Of a stretch of 64,000 bases of DNA, positions 23,860 to 35,112 are shown piece by piece. Within the stretch, counting starts at the first letter, position 1. Each line of letters opens with the position of its first letter. The notes beneath the pieces are model-generated. The model was not told where the DNA came from. It did no database searches and saw only the letters and a list, made by a program, of their open reading frames with translations. The translations under genes and the position numbers were made by a program. Source of the DNA: Lepiota brunneoincarnata (taxonomy: Eukaryota > Basidiomycota > Agaricomycetes > Agaricales > Agaricaceae); NCBI GenBank assembly GCA_023014365.1, contig JAEBUN010000029.1, forward strand, positions 496,001 through 560,000. Direction: 5' to 3'.

Positions 23860-25872
23860 TATTACAGATTTTGAACTCTTCATGAAATGACACGCTACTA
23901 TGCCAATGCGAGACCATCTTCAATTTGGAGAATACTATTGGAAATTCCTTACCAAATCAATCTGGCTACTCAACTGAAACCTCATATCTCAATGCAAACA
24001 TAACAAGCTCTTCATTGGGGGTTTCCATATTGAATTCTGACAATAGCTTTGGACACAGCTATGTATCCAGGATCCTAGGCACCCAATTGATGAGCCCTGG
24101 GAGGTCTCAGACATTGAGGAAGCAGCATGCTTCCTGCTCAATGGAACAACAATGGGGAAAACTTTCACACTGTCACCTGCCTCACCATATTCCCCTGCCC
24201 CTGCTGCTCCAGCACTTTCATCACCATGCCAGACCTTTGATATGTCCTTGTTTAAACAGATCTTGACCTCTGATGCATTTTTAAACCATTTGACTGGAAA
24301 ACTTGCTGGCCCTGTCCATAACATCTCCCAGCCCCCATATCAGCCCTCATTCCACCAAAATCCCCAGCAGAACTGACAGACCTGGCCATGTGGCTTCTGC
24401 TCCAGCACTGAGCATATATTCAGACACTGCCAAGGACTTGATGACTATATCCATCATGGTTTATGCATTCAGGACAACACTAATCATGTTTGTATGCTTG
24501 ATGGCACTCAGGCCTCACCTCAGGCTGCTCCTGGACAAAATATGAAGGAGTGAATCAATAATTGGCACAAGAATTGCTCACCTCCAACTTGTTAGGGGAG
24601 TGGATAGGCTGGAAACCCAAATGATATTTGAGTGGGGATCATAATCCCTACTCACAGCTATATTTATATACAAAAGGTCTGCACACAGACTGGACTACCA
24701 AAACTTTGGTAATCAGACAATATCACATGCATGACAATATCAAAGTATAAATAGAAGACATATACCTCACGCGATCACAATAAAGATGGGGGTGTCAAGG
24801 TGGGTTGCCATGGTATCCAAGGCCTAGACCCCCAAAGTGCCCAAGCTAGTCAATGCTCAGAGACCTCAGGGCAGCCAAAGACTGAAAGTGACAGAAGGCC
24901 ACAACATAGAGAAACCTACTATCAGGGTGTCCCCTGACACAACTGCCACAGCCCAGGCTAACATTCTGCAAGTGTTACCATCACAATTGATTGCCCTAGG
25001 CTTGTTTAATGTCCCTGCACCCCCTACAATGCCATACTCCACTTCCTACACCTCTGAGGACAAGGAGGAACTTGCTAGACTTGAAGCGATTGCATTAGCT
25101 ACTATGAAACAATGGGAAGAGATTAAAAAGCATTCAGGGAACATAGGAAAGGCCAAAAACTCGCCAACACTCCCCAAACCAGTCTCTAACAGGTCCAATC
25201 CCTCCCAGAATGCTCCAGCAATTGTTCCACAGGCTCCTGCCTTGAAACCAACCCCCCCTTTGAAACTTTTCCATCCCAATGCTCCCATACCCGATTTCCA
25301 TTCACAGAATCAGCAATACAAATTTGCAGCACCAATTGAGGACCCCCAGATAGTCCAAAATATCATACAATGAAGTTTGGATGGTCCAGTCACTCTCACC
25401 CAGAGAGAGCTCCTTGCTATCACTCCAGAGGTCAGGAAGCATATGAAGGAGCAGGTAACTACTCACTGAGTTCCAGCAGGAGCAATGGCAAACATATCCA
25501 CATTTGAAAACATGGAGTGTGAAACAAACTTGATCCCCTCAGCCCTTCTGCACCACCAATCATCATCTGCCCAGAACCCAGTAATTGTCGCCAATCATAT
25601 TGAAGATCTGCACATGATCCCCCTCAAACTCAATGGCAAGTTTACAGTGGACACCATACTTGATGAAGAGTCTCAAGTAATTGGTATCCAAAAGGATGTG
25701 TGGGAGAAACTGGGTCCCCCTGCTTAGAAACCAAAGCATCATCATGGAATCAGCTAATGCAACAAAGGAAATAATGCTAGCACTTCTGTGTGACCTTCTG
25801 GTGCATATTGGCAGCAGCATCTGTTATCTACAGGTCCAGGTCTTTGAGAACATGCCATACAAGATGCTACTA

Positions 25873-26460
25873 CAGTGGGTTAAAAAACTGTCCCAATGTT
25901 TTTACCATTTGGAAAGATCAGCTAATAGTGGACCAAGGTGATTACATAAATACTTGGGAAAATAGACAATATTAAAATAGCATATTGGGATCCTGAATCC
26001 GTTTAAATCACGTGAATTGTCCGAGAGGTAATGAATCAATCAATTATTTAAAATATTAACTCATTGGGACAGTTTTTTGACTCTCTATCATCTACCTAAT
26101 TAATATGTTGAATTGCCTCCTTTTGGCTTAATAACTGCCTTGAGCCTTCTGGGCATGCTTTCTATAAGCTTTTGACATCTTTCTGCAGCAGTCCTATTTC
26201 ACTTTACCACCAACCTGTCCCATAATTCATGTATTCTCTCAGGTAGTTTCTCATATCCCTTCAACTGGTTCTTTAAGTATATTCAGAGGTGTTCAATGGA
26301 TTTGGAGTCAGGAGATAGTGCTGGCCATAGTAGAATTTACATATTGTTATCTTCAAACCACTCTATTGCCCCTTTAGACTTGTATTTTGGATCATTGTCC
26401 TACTGAATATCCACTTCTTGTAAGGGGAACTCCAGGTCATTGCTCACAACTGCAGATTCG
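25873..26460 (-). mobile_element. Second Tc1-type family, truncated relic
   Basis: This starts after a TA with CAGTGGGTTAAAAAACTGTC. An inner inverted site (ATTGGGACAGTTTTTT at about 26062-26078) gives the same outer/inner inverted layout as the other Tc1 family. The minus strand then reads as the C-terminal end of a Tc1 transposase (PDSKSIEHLW, ELWDRLVVK, LIESMPRRLKAVI) with stops. The upstream part of the transposase and the other terminal repeat are lost. Confidence 0.8.
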
Positions 26461-26580
26461 GAATTCCAATTTCCAGCCTTCCTGCACTTGGAAATCTAAT
26501 CCCCAGCCCTCCTGCACTCGGAAATCCGATTTCCAGCCTTCCTACACTTGGAAATCTGTCCCCTGACACCCCAGTACTTG
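26461..26580. repeat. 30-bp minisatellite, four units
   Basis: There are exactly four 30-bp units, each starting GAAATC or GAATTC and ending in CACTTG, CACTCG or TACTTG. The array sits at the junction between the Tc1 relic and the next retroelement. Confidence 0.9.
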
Positions 26581-27001
26581 GAATTCCCTCCTACACCCCT
26601 CTGATGCAGACACAAACCCTCACTGGCATGCATGACCCTATCCCGAGCCCATTCCCAACTATACTTACTTTAGGCATCCCTGACACCTCATGGCCATTTA
26701 TGTAGAGCAGATTACTCAACTTGGACCTTATAGCAGGTAGTATAAGTAGTGTAGGTGAGCTTGGAGAAACCTTACTGGATTCTCTAAGGTTTCTCCCTCC
26801 TCAGGTATGTACTTGGTAGAAGTCCAGAAATGACACTAAGGTTTCTCCCTGCTCAGCTGATGCAACATGGCGACCAGGTTGCCCTTACAGAAGAATCAAG
26901 TCTATTCCCAGAGGACTGGCCATTGACAATGCCTGGACAAGTTATACCACTTCTCCCGTGCCAACTACACCCTTCCTCTACCCCCCAGCACCCTTGCTAT
27001 C
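26581..27001 (+). other. Leader or LTR remnant of G2
   Basis: This is non-coding sequence ahead of the G2 gag. A 25-bp-scale direct repeat (CTAAGGTTTCTCCCT, at about 26785 and 26838) is visible. No second LTR copy was found to define its limits. Confidence 0.4.
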
Positions 27002-28263
27002 ATGTCCCAAGAGCAGCAGCAGCAACCACTGACTCAAATGACCATTGAGCAGGCCATAGGCTCACTGCTCACAGACATGGCAATGGTACAGGCCTGACAA
27101 GCTGAAGCCGAATGGAACATGACGGACATGGTGAATGACATATGTGACACACTCCAAAACCTCATGGACTCAATAGGACAACAGCACCCCAACACCCCCC
27201 CTCCATCTCAGCCATGCCCCTCAATAGAGCAGAGTATGAGTCCCGAGCTGCTGCCCATGAACCCCCCTCTCCTGCTCCATGTCCCCATCCACCATCACCT
27301 CCACCATGTACCTCCACCAAGGCCAAGGTGGCAACCCCACCCAAATTTGATGGAGAACGTGCCAAGGGTCGTGCATTTCTGAATGCATGCCAGCTCTACA
27401 TCAGGCTCTCGCCGGATCAATTCTGTTCTGATGAACAGAAAATACTGTGGACCCTCTCTTACATGAAGTCGGGATGTGCAGTGCAGTGGGCTAATGAGCT
27501 GTTCCACTTAGAAGCTAGCATCAGCGGGTTTCCCTTTACAGACTGGTGGGACTTCACTGAACAATTCAAGGGTCGGTTTTTCCCTGTCAATGCAGAAGCT
27601 GATGCACTAAACATGTTGGAGTCCACATCATACCACCAACGAGAGCGGACTGTCAAAGACTACCTAGATACTTTCAAGGTCCTCATCTCTGAGTCTGGAT
27701 ACCAAGACCCCCAAGTTATAGTGGTCAAGTTCCGCCAAGGTCTATGCCCTTCCATCCAGAATGCCATCGCTACTCTCCCAGCAGGCTGTCCCTCAGACTC
27801 AGACCCAGAGGCTTGGTACTTGGCAGCATGATGGGTAGACCAAGCCTGAATGGCAAATGAGGCATTCTGCTCCAGTACTCACTCCCCACTCCCACCCCCC
27901 TCCAAGCCTCCCACAGGATATGTCAGACTCCCCCCTGCTATGCCGACAATCAGACCTTTGGCCCCGCCATGCCCCCCTATCCACTTCAACCCCTCTCTGG
28001 GAAATCCAGTCCCTATGGACATCAATACCTCCAAGCAGAAATCCGGACTTCCCCTGCTCTGCTACCATTGTAAAAGGCTGGGACATATGAAGGCCAAGTG
28101 TCTACTCTGTCATGACATCTGGTACATGGATCTGGAGGAATGGGATGAACTGATGCAGAAGTGGAACTTGGAGATGGATGCCCTAGCTGCAACAACTGGA
28201 ATTCCGAGGGTGGAAGAAGCAGAGTTAGAAGCTGAAGAGGATTTTCAGCAGTGTGACGGGTGA
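27002..28263 (+). pseudogene. G2 Ty3-type gag, degraded
   Basis: The protein starts MSQEQQQQPLTQ. A TGA follows at about 27095, and a frame change near 27200 leads to the conserved gag region (KVATPPKFDGERAKGRAF, HQRERTVKDYLDTFKVLIS). This region matches the gag domain of Tf2/Ty3-like basidiomycete elements. Two more TGA codons (27829 and about 27847) stand where Arg (CGA) is expected. The CCHC knuckle CYHCKRLGHMKAKC near 28060-28100 is intact. Gag packages the element RNA. This copy is dead. Confidence 0.8.
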
Positions 28264-28442
28264 CTGGTGTGCCCCTGCCACATTCATGTAATAGGTTCTT
28301 GGTTTTGTCAGTAGATGAAATAGAACCTGTTTCTGGCTCTAAACCAACTCCCGAAGACACACCACCACCCCCAAAAACTTCAGTGTGACGTCCCCACTGG
28401 GAACGCCACCTCCCAAAGAGACCAATCATTGCTTATTTTGAC

Positions 28443-30308
28443 TTGGAATCCAAGTCTCTCCAGTTGACAGTGGAACTTGAGACCACCAACTCGGCAGAAC
28501 GCAAAACAGTCAAGGCATTAGTGGATTCCAGTGCAACCGGTTCCTTCATTGACCAAGACTTTGTGCATGCTGCTCACCTCAGTACTTGCCACTTATACAA
28601 TCCCATCCTGGTGTTCAATGTAGATGGGACTCCGAATGAGGCTGGACAAATTTCCGAAGTGGTAGATGTGGTCTTACGCTATCGGAACCATGCCAAACAC
28701 ACACTGTTAGCAGTAACCAAGTTGGGGAAGCAAGAACTCCTTCTGGGATTTACATGGCTGAAGCTTCATAACCCAGAAATTGACTGGCAAACCAGAGAAG
28801 TCAAGTTATCCCGATGCCCCTCACACTGTACAGAATGCCGAGACCAGTTGTGCACTGAACACCATGCCCAAAAACTTCAAGCCAGTTGCATCCATGCCTG
28901 CCGACTTGGCCCCCTCCCCACCTTAGATGAAGAAGAGGATGAGGATGAGCCAGCCCTCCCTGCTGAAGAAGAGGATGAGGATGAGCCAGCCCTCCCTACT
29001 GAAGAGTTGGAGGAGCCTTTAGAAGATGGGGATTGCATCTTTGCCATGGGACTCCTCCCTCTGAAGCCCACTCCAGAGGTGATCGCTGCAGGCTCTACCA
29101 CCTCTCAGCACCTAGCAGAAGCCTTCCTCCAGAATTCCCAGATTGATAGCCCCCAGAATTCCAGCTTCCAAGCACATGTTCCCTCATATCTTCAGGAGTA
29201 TGCTGCCATCTTTGCCAAGGAGTCCTTTGACATGCTCCCAGATCACCGACCCTGGGACCATGCAATAGAGCTCATTCCAGGAGCAGACCCCAAGGGGTGC
29301 AAGGTCTATCCACTGTCCCCTCTCAAGCAGAAGGAACTGGACGAATTCCTACAGGAAAACTTGTCTTCCAGTCAGATACACCCATCTAAGTCTCCTATGG
29401 CTTCCTCAGTCTTCTTCATTAAAAAAAAGGATGGCTCACTTTGCCTAGTACAGGATTACCAAGCACTCAATGCCCTCATGGTGAAGAACAAGTACCCTCT
29501 ACCCCTCAGCTCTGAGCTGGTTGTGCAGCTCCAGGGGGCAAAGTACTTCACCAAACTAGATGTTTGATGGGACTTTAATAATGTCTGGATTAAGCCAAGA
29601 GACAAGTGGAAGGCAGCGTTTCACACCAATAGGGGCCTCTTTGAACCCCTTGTCATGTTCTTCAGCCTCACTAACAGCCCAGCCACCTTCCAGATGATGA
29701 TGAATGACATCTTTCATAAACTTATCATGGAAGGAGTTGTAGTCGTCTACCTGGATGATATCCTCATCTTCACCTGGACCTTGGAGCAGCATAGGGATGA
29801 TGTTAGGCGTGTCATGGAGATCCTTCAACAGCACAAGCTCTACCTACAGCCAGAAAAGTGTGAGTTCGAGCACACTCGCATTGAGTATGTACCTAGGACT
29901 CATCATCTCGGAAAACTCTATCAAGATGGACCTGGTCAAAGTTGCAGGAGTCAAGGAGTGGCCAACCCCCAAGGATAAGTTAGGGCTTCAGTCTTTCCTG
30001 GGTTTTACAAACTTCTACCACCGCTTCATCCAGAACTTCTCCCACATAGCCTGACCCCTCTTCGACCTTACCTGAAACAGCACTACATGGCAGTGGAACT
30101 TGGAACAGCAAGCAGCATTTGATGGCTTGAAAGCAGCTATCACTTCGGCTCCAGTTTTGGCTTCTCCAGATGATAAGACACCCTTCCAAGTAGAAGCCAA
30201 TAGTTCAGATTTCGCCACAGGGGCCATACTCTCTCAACTCTCTGGAGATGATGGAAAGTGGCACCCAGTAGCATTCTACTCTAAAGCCTTGTCTCCGGTG
30301 GAGTGCTG
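28443..30308 (+). pseudogene. G2 protease-reverse transcriptase, truncated
   Basis: The frame opens with an aspartic-protease-like segment (ALVDSSATGSFID, where the usual DSG reads DSS). A low-complexity acidic linker follows, then reverse transcriptase: SSVFFIKKKDGSL, YPLPLSSELV, and the catalytic YLDD box (YLDDILIFTWT) near 29750. A TGA at 29565 stands for CGA in the KLDV(R)W motif. A frame change occurs near 29900, and the RT connection and start of RNase H follow (FLGFTNFYHRFI, KTPFQVEANSSDFATGAILSQ). Homology ends abruptly near 30308, so the rest of RNase H and the integrase are missing. Confidence 0.8.
28929..29000 (+). repeat. 36-bp tandem duplication in the G2 polyprotein
   Basis: Two 36-bp units differ at one base and encode EEEDEDEPALPA/T twice, in the linker between protease and RT. 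Confidence 0.9.
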
Positions 30309-30310
30309 TT

Positions 30311-30910
30311 GCACCGCAAAATCATTTCATTTGTGAAATCACTAGCTAATAAAGTAACTAACTCTCTGTTACTGAATAATATCAGTATATGGCCATGGTC
30401 AGACACTGGGTGCGAGAGATTTAGAATACTATCTAAAATATGTGAAGGCGGACATCTCAGAAACAGAACCAGAACACCCAGACAAGTAAAAGTGATGTTA
30501 ACTAACTTATGGGTGACAAGGCTATGGAAGAATGACTCTGGTATGAATGTACATGAGCATTGTATCCGATACCATGTTAACTAAGATATTAGCTAAGATA
30601 CTCATGACTGCACAAAAAGACCCATTTCTTTGCCTCTGCCCTAGAAAGCGGAGAAGTCGCAACACCTATGTCATCTGGATGGTACCTAGTCATAATAACA
30701 GGTCCAGGAGTGAATCTTGACAAAAGAATGTAGGGATTAGCTGAATGCCCTGACAAGAATGTCCCCTTTGAAACGGTTCTGATGATATTGAAACCTAAGG
30801 GATTGAATGGGGGTATCCCAGAGGGTACTCAGGGAAGGATGCCCCCTCATAGAAACAAAAAGAGATCAGAAATGATGAACTAGAAGATGAAGATTGATAA
30901 GAATGGAATA
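30311..30910. other. Unassigned sequence between G2 and Tc1 copy b
   Basis: No gene or known element is recognised. It replaces the 3' end of G2 and, together with 36603-36960 beyond the Tc1 element, forms the host of that insertion. It is probably another old repeat. Confidence 0.4.
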
Positions 30911-31419
30911 CAGTAAGGGACAAAACCCTTCCAATGATTTTTATACTTCAACAAATATGTTAATAACTGCCCACCTACTAAGGATGAAACCTTCATCTTT
31001 TAATTGGGAATACCTATATGACTCATATATCATCCTGCCAAATATCATTATGTCATATGCCATTTTGGGAAGTCAGTGAATTAAACAATCATTTAAGGTC
31101 ATTGGAAGGGTTTTGTCCATCTCTAAGAAATTACCAATAATTACACTTTTAGTACAGTCACTCACCACTCCTTTATACACCAAAACTTATTTTGCACACA
31201 GTGGGTACAAAGCTCAACATATCCACTTCGAATTTTGTACATATGTAGATACACTTTGTCAAAATATAATTACAGAATTACAGAATTTTTCGTCAAGTTT
31301 TGAATGCATAGTATCACTTCGAAATTTAAGCACAAAACGAGTCCTTTATACAGTGTGACGCCGTGTGTGACATTTGGTCACACCGCCATTGAAACCCCTG
31401 TAAATCCTTCAGAAATATT

Positions 31420-34400
31420 TCAATCATCATCGTTGTTGCTCCCCTGGTGCTCGTCATCACTGGAAAATGTATGAGTAATGTCAGAGTCACTACTTGCAGC
31501 CTTTTCCTGGGGCTGGAAGAGGTTTTGAAAGCCACAATGCCTTGCAGATTGTGCAAGGGTAGGTTTTGGGACTGGTTTTGGGAGTGGACCCAGTGGACCA
31601 GGATGGGGGAGGGGAGCCAAACCATTGTCCTTCCGATCCAAGTTGTCTTCCTTCCATACCTCCATATAAAGCTTGTAGTTCACTCTCTCCCAATTATTCT
31701 CCTTGATTCTCTTTGCCTCCTTTTCCTTCCACTCCTTTAACTTCTCTGAGTGATAAGCCCTAACTGTGTGCTTATTCTGCTTCTCCTCATCTTCCTGCTT
31801 CATCTCCTGCTCTCTAGCCACAACTGCCTCAACAAACTCATCTCCAGTCAACAAACGAGGAACTCCACCCAAGAGTGCACTGCGAGATGTCTTTGACTTG
31901 GCTTTCTTCTCCTTTGCGTGAAGTTGATTTTGCATGCGACCACAGTAGACATGCTGGAGGATGATGGCTGCCTGCTGGCCCTGTAGCTGGCCTTTGTGAT
32001 ATGCTTCGCGTAATGCTGCATCCCGTAATGCGGCCTGAAGAAGACTTTCCTGTTCAGTTTGAGGTACAAACTGAAGAAGATTGGTTCGCTTCTTGACTGG
32101 TGACATAACAAATGGGTTGTACTCCGGGGGAGGAGTGTTGGAAGGAAGAGGGTCAGGAGCAAAGAGTGGATGGTTGATGTTGGTTGTGAGCCAAGCAAAC
32201 ATGTCAACAAGAGATTCAGGAACATCAAAGCTAACACCATGTTCATCCTCTGGGTCAGAATCGTTGCTAACAAGTGGTATAGAACTCTGAGCATCCACAT
32301 TTTGCTTTTCAGCTAGCATTGTAATGGCTCTAGCAGTGTTGCAAATAGGAGTGCTGAATGGAAGGGGCATGGGTGCATTACAAGAAGTTTCCAAGCTAGG
32401 CCAAAAGAGCTTGGAGCGAATAACTTGACGGTCAAGAGGAACAACCCCAGTTTTACGGAATGCGGTTTGGATATTCTCCCGAGTAAGAGCACGAATGTGA
32501 GCCTGACCATAGATAGATAGAAAATTTGACTTTGTAATCCTTTGGCCAGTATTTGCTTGGAACTTGTCACGCTCCTGCTGCCAGTAACGCTTGAGAACAC
32601 CAAAAATGGCAACATTGAGGCCCTGGTAGACATGCGTGGAGTGTGATGGATAACAAAGGATGGAGATGTTGTGTTCCCGAGCATAGTCAAGGAAAGCAAA
32701 GGAATAGTGGGAATTGTGACCATCAAGCAGAATAACTCATTTGCGACCATTAGCTGTTATGATCCGTGCTCCTTCTGTATCCGAGGATAACTGGAGACGG
32801 CCTTCAATCACTCTACAAGGTGTCCGAGACGGTTGGCCTTATAGAGCTTAGTGGATCGCGCTCAATGAGATAACGAGGGAAGACGCCAAGTTAAGGCAGA
32901 GAGGTAAACGACTGCTGTTAACAAGATTAAAGCTTAGGGCTTTAATCTTTACTTGTACAGGCCTTATATACCTATGAGGTGCTATATACTCGTTATAGGT
33001 TACTTGGCTGTTCTACTGGTCGTGCGCAGTCCTGACCATGATGCACATCCTGGCTGATGGCATCCTAGTGTTATTTATATTACAATGAGTCAGTACTCTT
33101 GTTACTGCTGTGCGATGTTCCATCGCTTTCCTCTGACTCATAATCTTCTTCTCCCGATTGTATCTCCATGGAGTCCTCTCCGTTCTCGCTCTCCATTCTC
33201 TTGGTGCTTCCATCCGTATCGGAGGTTGGGTCGGTTGATCCATGGTTATCTTCCTCGTCCTCGGGGTATTCCAATATATCCTCCAAGGTTATCTCCATTC
33301 CTGCTTCTCTCGCCAGGTCCTGCATGGCGGTGTAATATTCCCCTTCCTCGTCTTCGTATTCTTGTGCCCGTAATTGGTCTGTAGTCTCCTGTACCCATCT
33401 TGTAAAGTCGAACAATAGTTCTTGTTCCTCCCGGTCTGGACTGTTCATAACATTAGCCTGGGTTTGAGTGAATGTATCAAACTGCCTGAGCCACAAAGTA
33501 CCCAGCTCTGAATCTGTCCACCCTTTCTTTGAGTAGCCAATACTAATGATAATTAAATCAGTAAAACTGTAATATTATGCAAATAGAGTTAACTCACGAT
33601 GCTGCAGCTGGGTTTTGCTGGTTCCAGTTGATATGGTAGCCATGACCCTTGAATATGACAGCAGGTGCAATGCTGGTACCATTAGCACAAATAGTAACAA
33701 TGATCGTGATATTTTCACGACTACCATCACGTTGCTGATATGGTGCTGGTTCACCCCTTCGTCCATAAACCTGCTCCCTTCCTCCTTCACCTGTCTATGG
33801 TCATATCAGTTAATTAACCAAAACTATTTGTGAGAGATATAATTTGTACCTGAATTCCTGTTTCATCAACACCCCAAATACAATCAGGGGAAACACCCTC
33901 AAGCTCTTTCTCCAGAAGATCAAACCAGAGGTGGTGATTTGTTGGATTAACCGCCTTGGCTCGAACATTGTCAAGGGTCCTTGAGTATGTTAGCTTGAGT
34001 TGATCAGCATGGCGTCGAGCAAAGCGGCTGATCCAATTGGTACCAACACCATCCTCTGGAAAATCATCTCGCCGCACACGGGCAATTGAATTAACATGGT
34101 CCTCCAACCGGCCAGCTGTCAGTGGAAATCCTCGGTCAGTAGAATAGAGTGCAAACATAACCACTGCTATTTCTTCCTCATCAGTAAGCCACCATTTTGT
34201 AGTGTTAAACTCCTGGATGCTCTGAATGCCTTTAGTATATTTCAGTATAATAATAACTGAATATACAAGTGAGTAATAATTACCCTTTGCACGGTTTGCG
34301 ACTGTGGCATGGTTAATCTTTACTTCCCTCCCTGTTGCAACTAGATGGGCAGCTGTAACCTCTTCTGCAATAACTCGATACCCCTTCCTGCGCTCTCCTG

Positions 34401-34527
34401 GCCCTAGATTTCTATCTTGCTCCATCAGATACATCTCAGCAGCTTTCTTCACCAGCATTTCCTTCTCCTCATTGAAAAGTCTCATTTTCTCCTCTGAAAT
34501 CCTGGATTTTGTGGCTTTGGAGGGCAT
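31420..34527 (-). pseudogene. Fot1/pogo transposase, disrupted
   Basis: This reads MPSKATKSRISEEKMRLF from ATG 34527. The model has a CENP-B/HTH-like DNA-binding region and introns near 34285-34232, 33847-33794 and 33598-33530. The DDE core is split by the solo LTR after WLRQFDTFTQTQAN and resumes at NGRK. Catalytic positions are DETG (first Asp) and LLDGHNSH (second Asp). The third position reads QGLNVAIF where the family normally has Asp (QPLDV/QGLDV), a G-to-A change. A TGA stands for CGA just before VILLDGH. A long Lys/Glu-rich tail ends in an Asp/Asn-rich C-terminus at 31420. Three independent lesions show it is inactive. Confidence 0.85.
32755..33452 (-). mobile_element. Solo LTR (698 bp) of a further retrotransposon
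   Basis: The ends are TGTTATGA...TCATAACA, and a perfect 5-bp target duplication TTAGC flanks it (32750-32754 and 33453-33457). Removing the LTR and one TTAGC restores the pogo transposase frame. A TATATAAGG box on the minus strand (about 32960-32970) gives its orientation. From the left edge of the minus-strand reading, an acidic open frame of about 120 codons runs into the LTR. This may be the end of a pol ORF overlapping the 3' LTR in the parent element. Confidence 0.93.
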
Positions 34528-35112
34528 TTTGAGTATGAGAGGCTTGTTTGACACTAGAGACAGTGTTGGGATGCTTGGGGGGTTGATCTCGACAATGAGA
34601 GATGCCAGGGTATCCTATACAATATAAAATTAGATGACAGATTTGACTTATTAATAGATAAATTTGGAATATAAATAAAGCACCCATATTTCGAGTTTTT
34701 GCAGTCATAAAATTGGTTTATATTGCTATTCTATCTTGATACATTAGTTCTGCATCCTCCAGCAATACATATATACAGTCAGGCATCTTAGAGAGCAAAG
34801 GCAGGCTGGGGGCACTACGACAGACCCTGCAGGACAGGGATGTCACGCTTTGTGACAGTGATTGCCATCATCTTCCTCCTTGTTTCTAATTTTAGCAGTT
34901 TTTCGGAGCCTCATGCTCTTCCCCTCACCCAGACATAATATAACTGATATCACCAGATAGCCCTCATTCAGGGTGACACAATGATACCAAAATCATGTTG
35001 TAGAGTGGAGGATAGAATAAATAATGAGCAGATTACATATTTGTCATACTTTCCAATTTTGGAAATGTGGTGATCTTAGATTGCTCCGACATATTGGCAG
35101 CAATTTTACATG

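Larger units (their letters stand above)
21739..25872 (+). pseudogene. G1 Ty3-type gag-protease, degraded and split by Tc1 elements
   Basis: The gag begins MAELQIPADNTPAG with a Pro/Asn-rich repeat. Two consecutive TGA codons (about 22051-22056) break the frame before the capsid-like region EVEMLVLECGLTNMEQITH. A Tc1 element interrupts gag at 22257. Gag resumes after 23861 (FGEYYWKFLTKSIWLL), again with stops. A CCHC-type zinc knuckle (CGFCSSTEHIFRHC) lies near 24380-24420, and a linker ORF (24837-25373) follows. A protease-like segment near 25640-25720 (VDTILDEESQVIGIQKDVWEKLG) has lost the usual DSG of retroviral-type proteases. A second Tc1 relic ends the element at 25873. RT, RNase H and integrase are absent. 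It is not functional. Confidence 0.75.
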
